From Pseudomonas maumuensis (GTDB lineage Bacteria; Pseudomonadota; Gammaproteobacteria; Pseudomonadales; Pseudomonadaceae), in contig NZ_CP077077.1 of NCBI RefSeq assembly GCF_019139675.1, positions 1,240,001 to 1,304,000 on the forward strand: a stretch of 64,000 nucleotides of DNA. The letters run 5' to 3'. This document shows, in pieces, positions 63,520-64,000 of the stretch. The notes below the pieces were generated by a model. The model saw nothing but the letters and a program-made list of their open reading frames with translations. It ran no database searches and was not told the origin of the DNA. The first letter of the stretch is position 1, and each line of letters begins with the position of its first letter. The position numbers and the translations under genes were made by a program.

Positions 63520-63717
63520 TACAGGCTCTCTACGGCGCCGCGGGCGGCGCGAACAAACGGGAAAGGCCGGATTCTACCAGAGCGCGGCGGCGATCTGTCG
63601 GGAGAGTCCAGCAGATCCGGTGGTCTATTGAGGGCATTCTGGCCCCAAAGGACGGGCGCTGCAAAAACCACTGACGGACGAAGCATCATCCGGGTTCCGT
63701 TCGCTCGCCGGCTGTGG

Positions 63718-63848
63718 TATAAAATGCGCCGCTTTCGGGGGATGTCCTCCGTCAGCTCAAACCCACACACGTGTCGACACGATGGCCTGGGTGCCCGGTT
63801 TCCCTGGAAACACGGGTTGGTCATTGGGATACGTGGAGGCCCAACCCG
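63718..63848 (+). promoter_or_regulatory. rpsB promoter and S2-type leader RNA
   Basis: TATAAAAT at 63718-63725 is a probable -10, giving a leader of about 140 bases. The leader contains an 8-bp perfect stem CGGGTTGG/CCAACCCG (63813-63820, 63841-63848) just before the ribosome-binding site. In gammaproteobacteria, rpsB-tsf leaders bind S2 and repress translation; position and structure fit, but the full fold is not proven. The rest of 63520-63717 shows nothing clear. Confidence 0.55.
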
Positions 63849-63866
63849 ACTTATCAAGGAACTATC

Positions 63867-64000
63867 ATGTCCCAAGTCAACATGCGCGATATGCTGAAGG
63901 CCGGTGTGCACTTCGGCCACCAGACCCGTTACTGGAACCCGAAAATGGGCAAGTACATTTTCGGCGCGCGCAACAAGATCCACATCATCAACCTGGAAAA
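63867..64000 (+). CDS. rpsB: 30S ribosomal protein S2 (3' partial)
   Basis: First 44 codons of S2: [20 protein letters not shown] and [16 protein letters not shown] are diagnostic. AAGGA precedes the ATG by 7 bases. The gene runs past the window end; tsf is expected next. Confidence 0.97.
   Translation, partial: MSQVNMRDMLKAGVHFGHQTRYWNPKMGKYIFGARNKIHIINLE

Overview
The window comes from a Pseudomonas chromosome, most likely the P. putida group. The evidence is GC-rich coding with little spacing, the gene order ffh-rpsP-rimM-trmD-rplS, xerD-dsbC-hom-thrC and dapC-glnD-map-rpsB, a cold-shock/rlmA/dapE/ndvB block, and many inverted pairs of short REP palindromes with the 'GCCGGCAAGCCGGCTCCCAC' type core. 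Almost all of it is conserved core chromosome. I see no prophage, transposase, CRISPR array, tRNA/rRNA gene or recognisable defence system.

Layout. 1-6541: the distal part of a type II secretion operon on the + strand (gspE cut by the window edge, then F, G, H, I, J, L, M, N), tightly coupled by ATGA overlaps, with no gspK between J and L. 6554-12343: a two-partner secretion pair on the - strand (TpsA haemagglutinin-like exoprotein, then its TpsB outer-membrane transporter). 12568-16997: an L,D-transpeptidase, two Nudix hydrolases, a gamma-carbonic-anhydrase-like protein, a DUF1289 protein, a VUT-family membrane protein and purT. 17131-20682: an MHS-type MFS transporter, a CorC/HlyC-type CBS protein and a CcsA-like membrane protein, divergent from ffh. 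20939-24998: SRP, ribosomal protein and tRNA/rRNA maturation genes, then a thioesterase. 25122-31653: a Na+/H+ antiporter, xerD, dsbC and the threonine genes hom and thrC. 31811-37285: a degenerate receiver-domain protein, a small DUF3509-like protein, a periplasmic binding protein, a CaiB-type CoA-transferase, a YaeQ protein and recJ.

37286-38108 is the main non-coding region: two roughly 240-bp inverted copies of a repeat flank a REP pair, and local strand composition flips sharply across it. 38109-43095: a TetR regulator divergent from an RND efflux pair, with a clear palindrome between them. 43225-49825: a DUF4197 protein, a YbaY-type lipoprotein, plsB, a cold-shock protein, an unknown protein, rlmA and dapE. 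50003-52594: an NdvB-type fusion of a GH17-like domain and a GT2 glucosyltransferase. 52884-55325: tcdA facing a SufE/CsdE-CsdA sulfur-transfer pair. 55406-63519: dapD, an ArsC/Spx-type protein, a second Na+/H+ antiporter, dapC, glnD and map. The window ends inside rpsB, after an apparent S2 leader RNA.

Functional links: dapC, dapD and dapE together supply the succinylase branch of diaminopimelate/lysine synthesis. CsdA-CsdE may serve TcdA in making cyclic t6A in tRNA. hom and thrC form the threonine branch. No strongly novel multi-gene system is visible. The observations most worth following are the long inverted-repeat element at 37.3-38.05 kb, within-genome covariation in REP pairs, the pseudo-receiver/DUF3509 pair, and the gspK-less type II operon.
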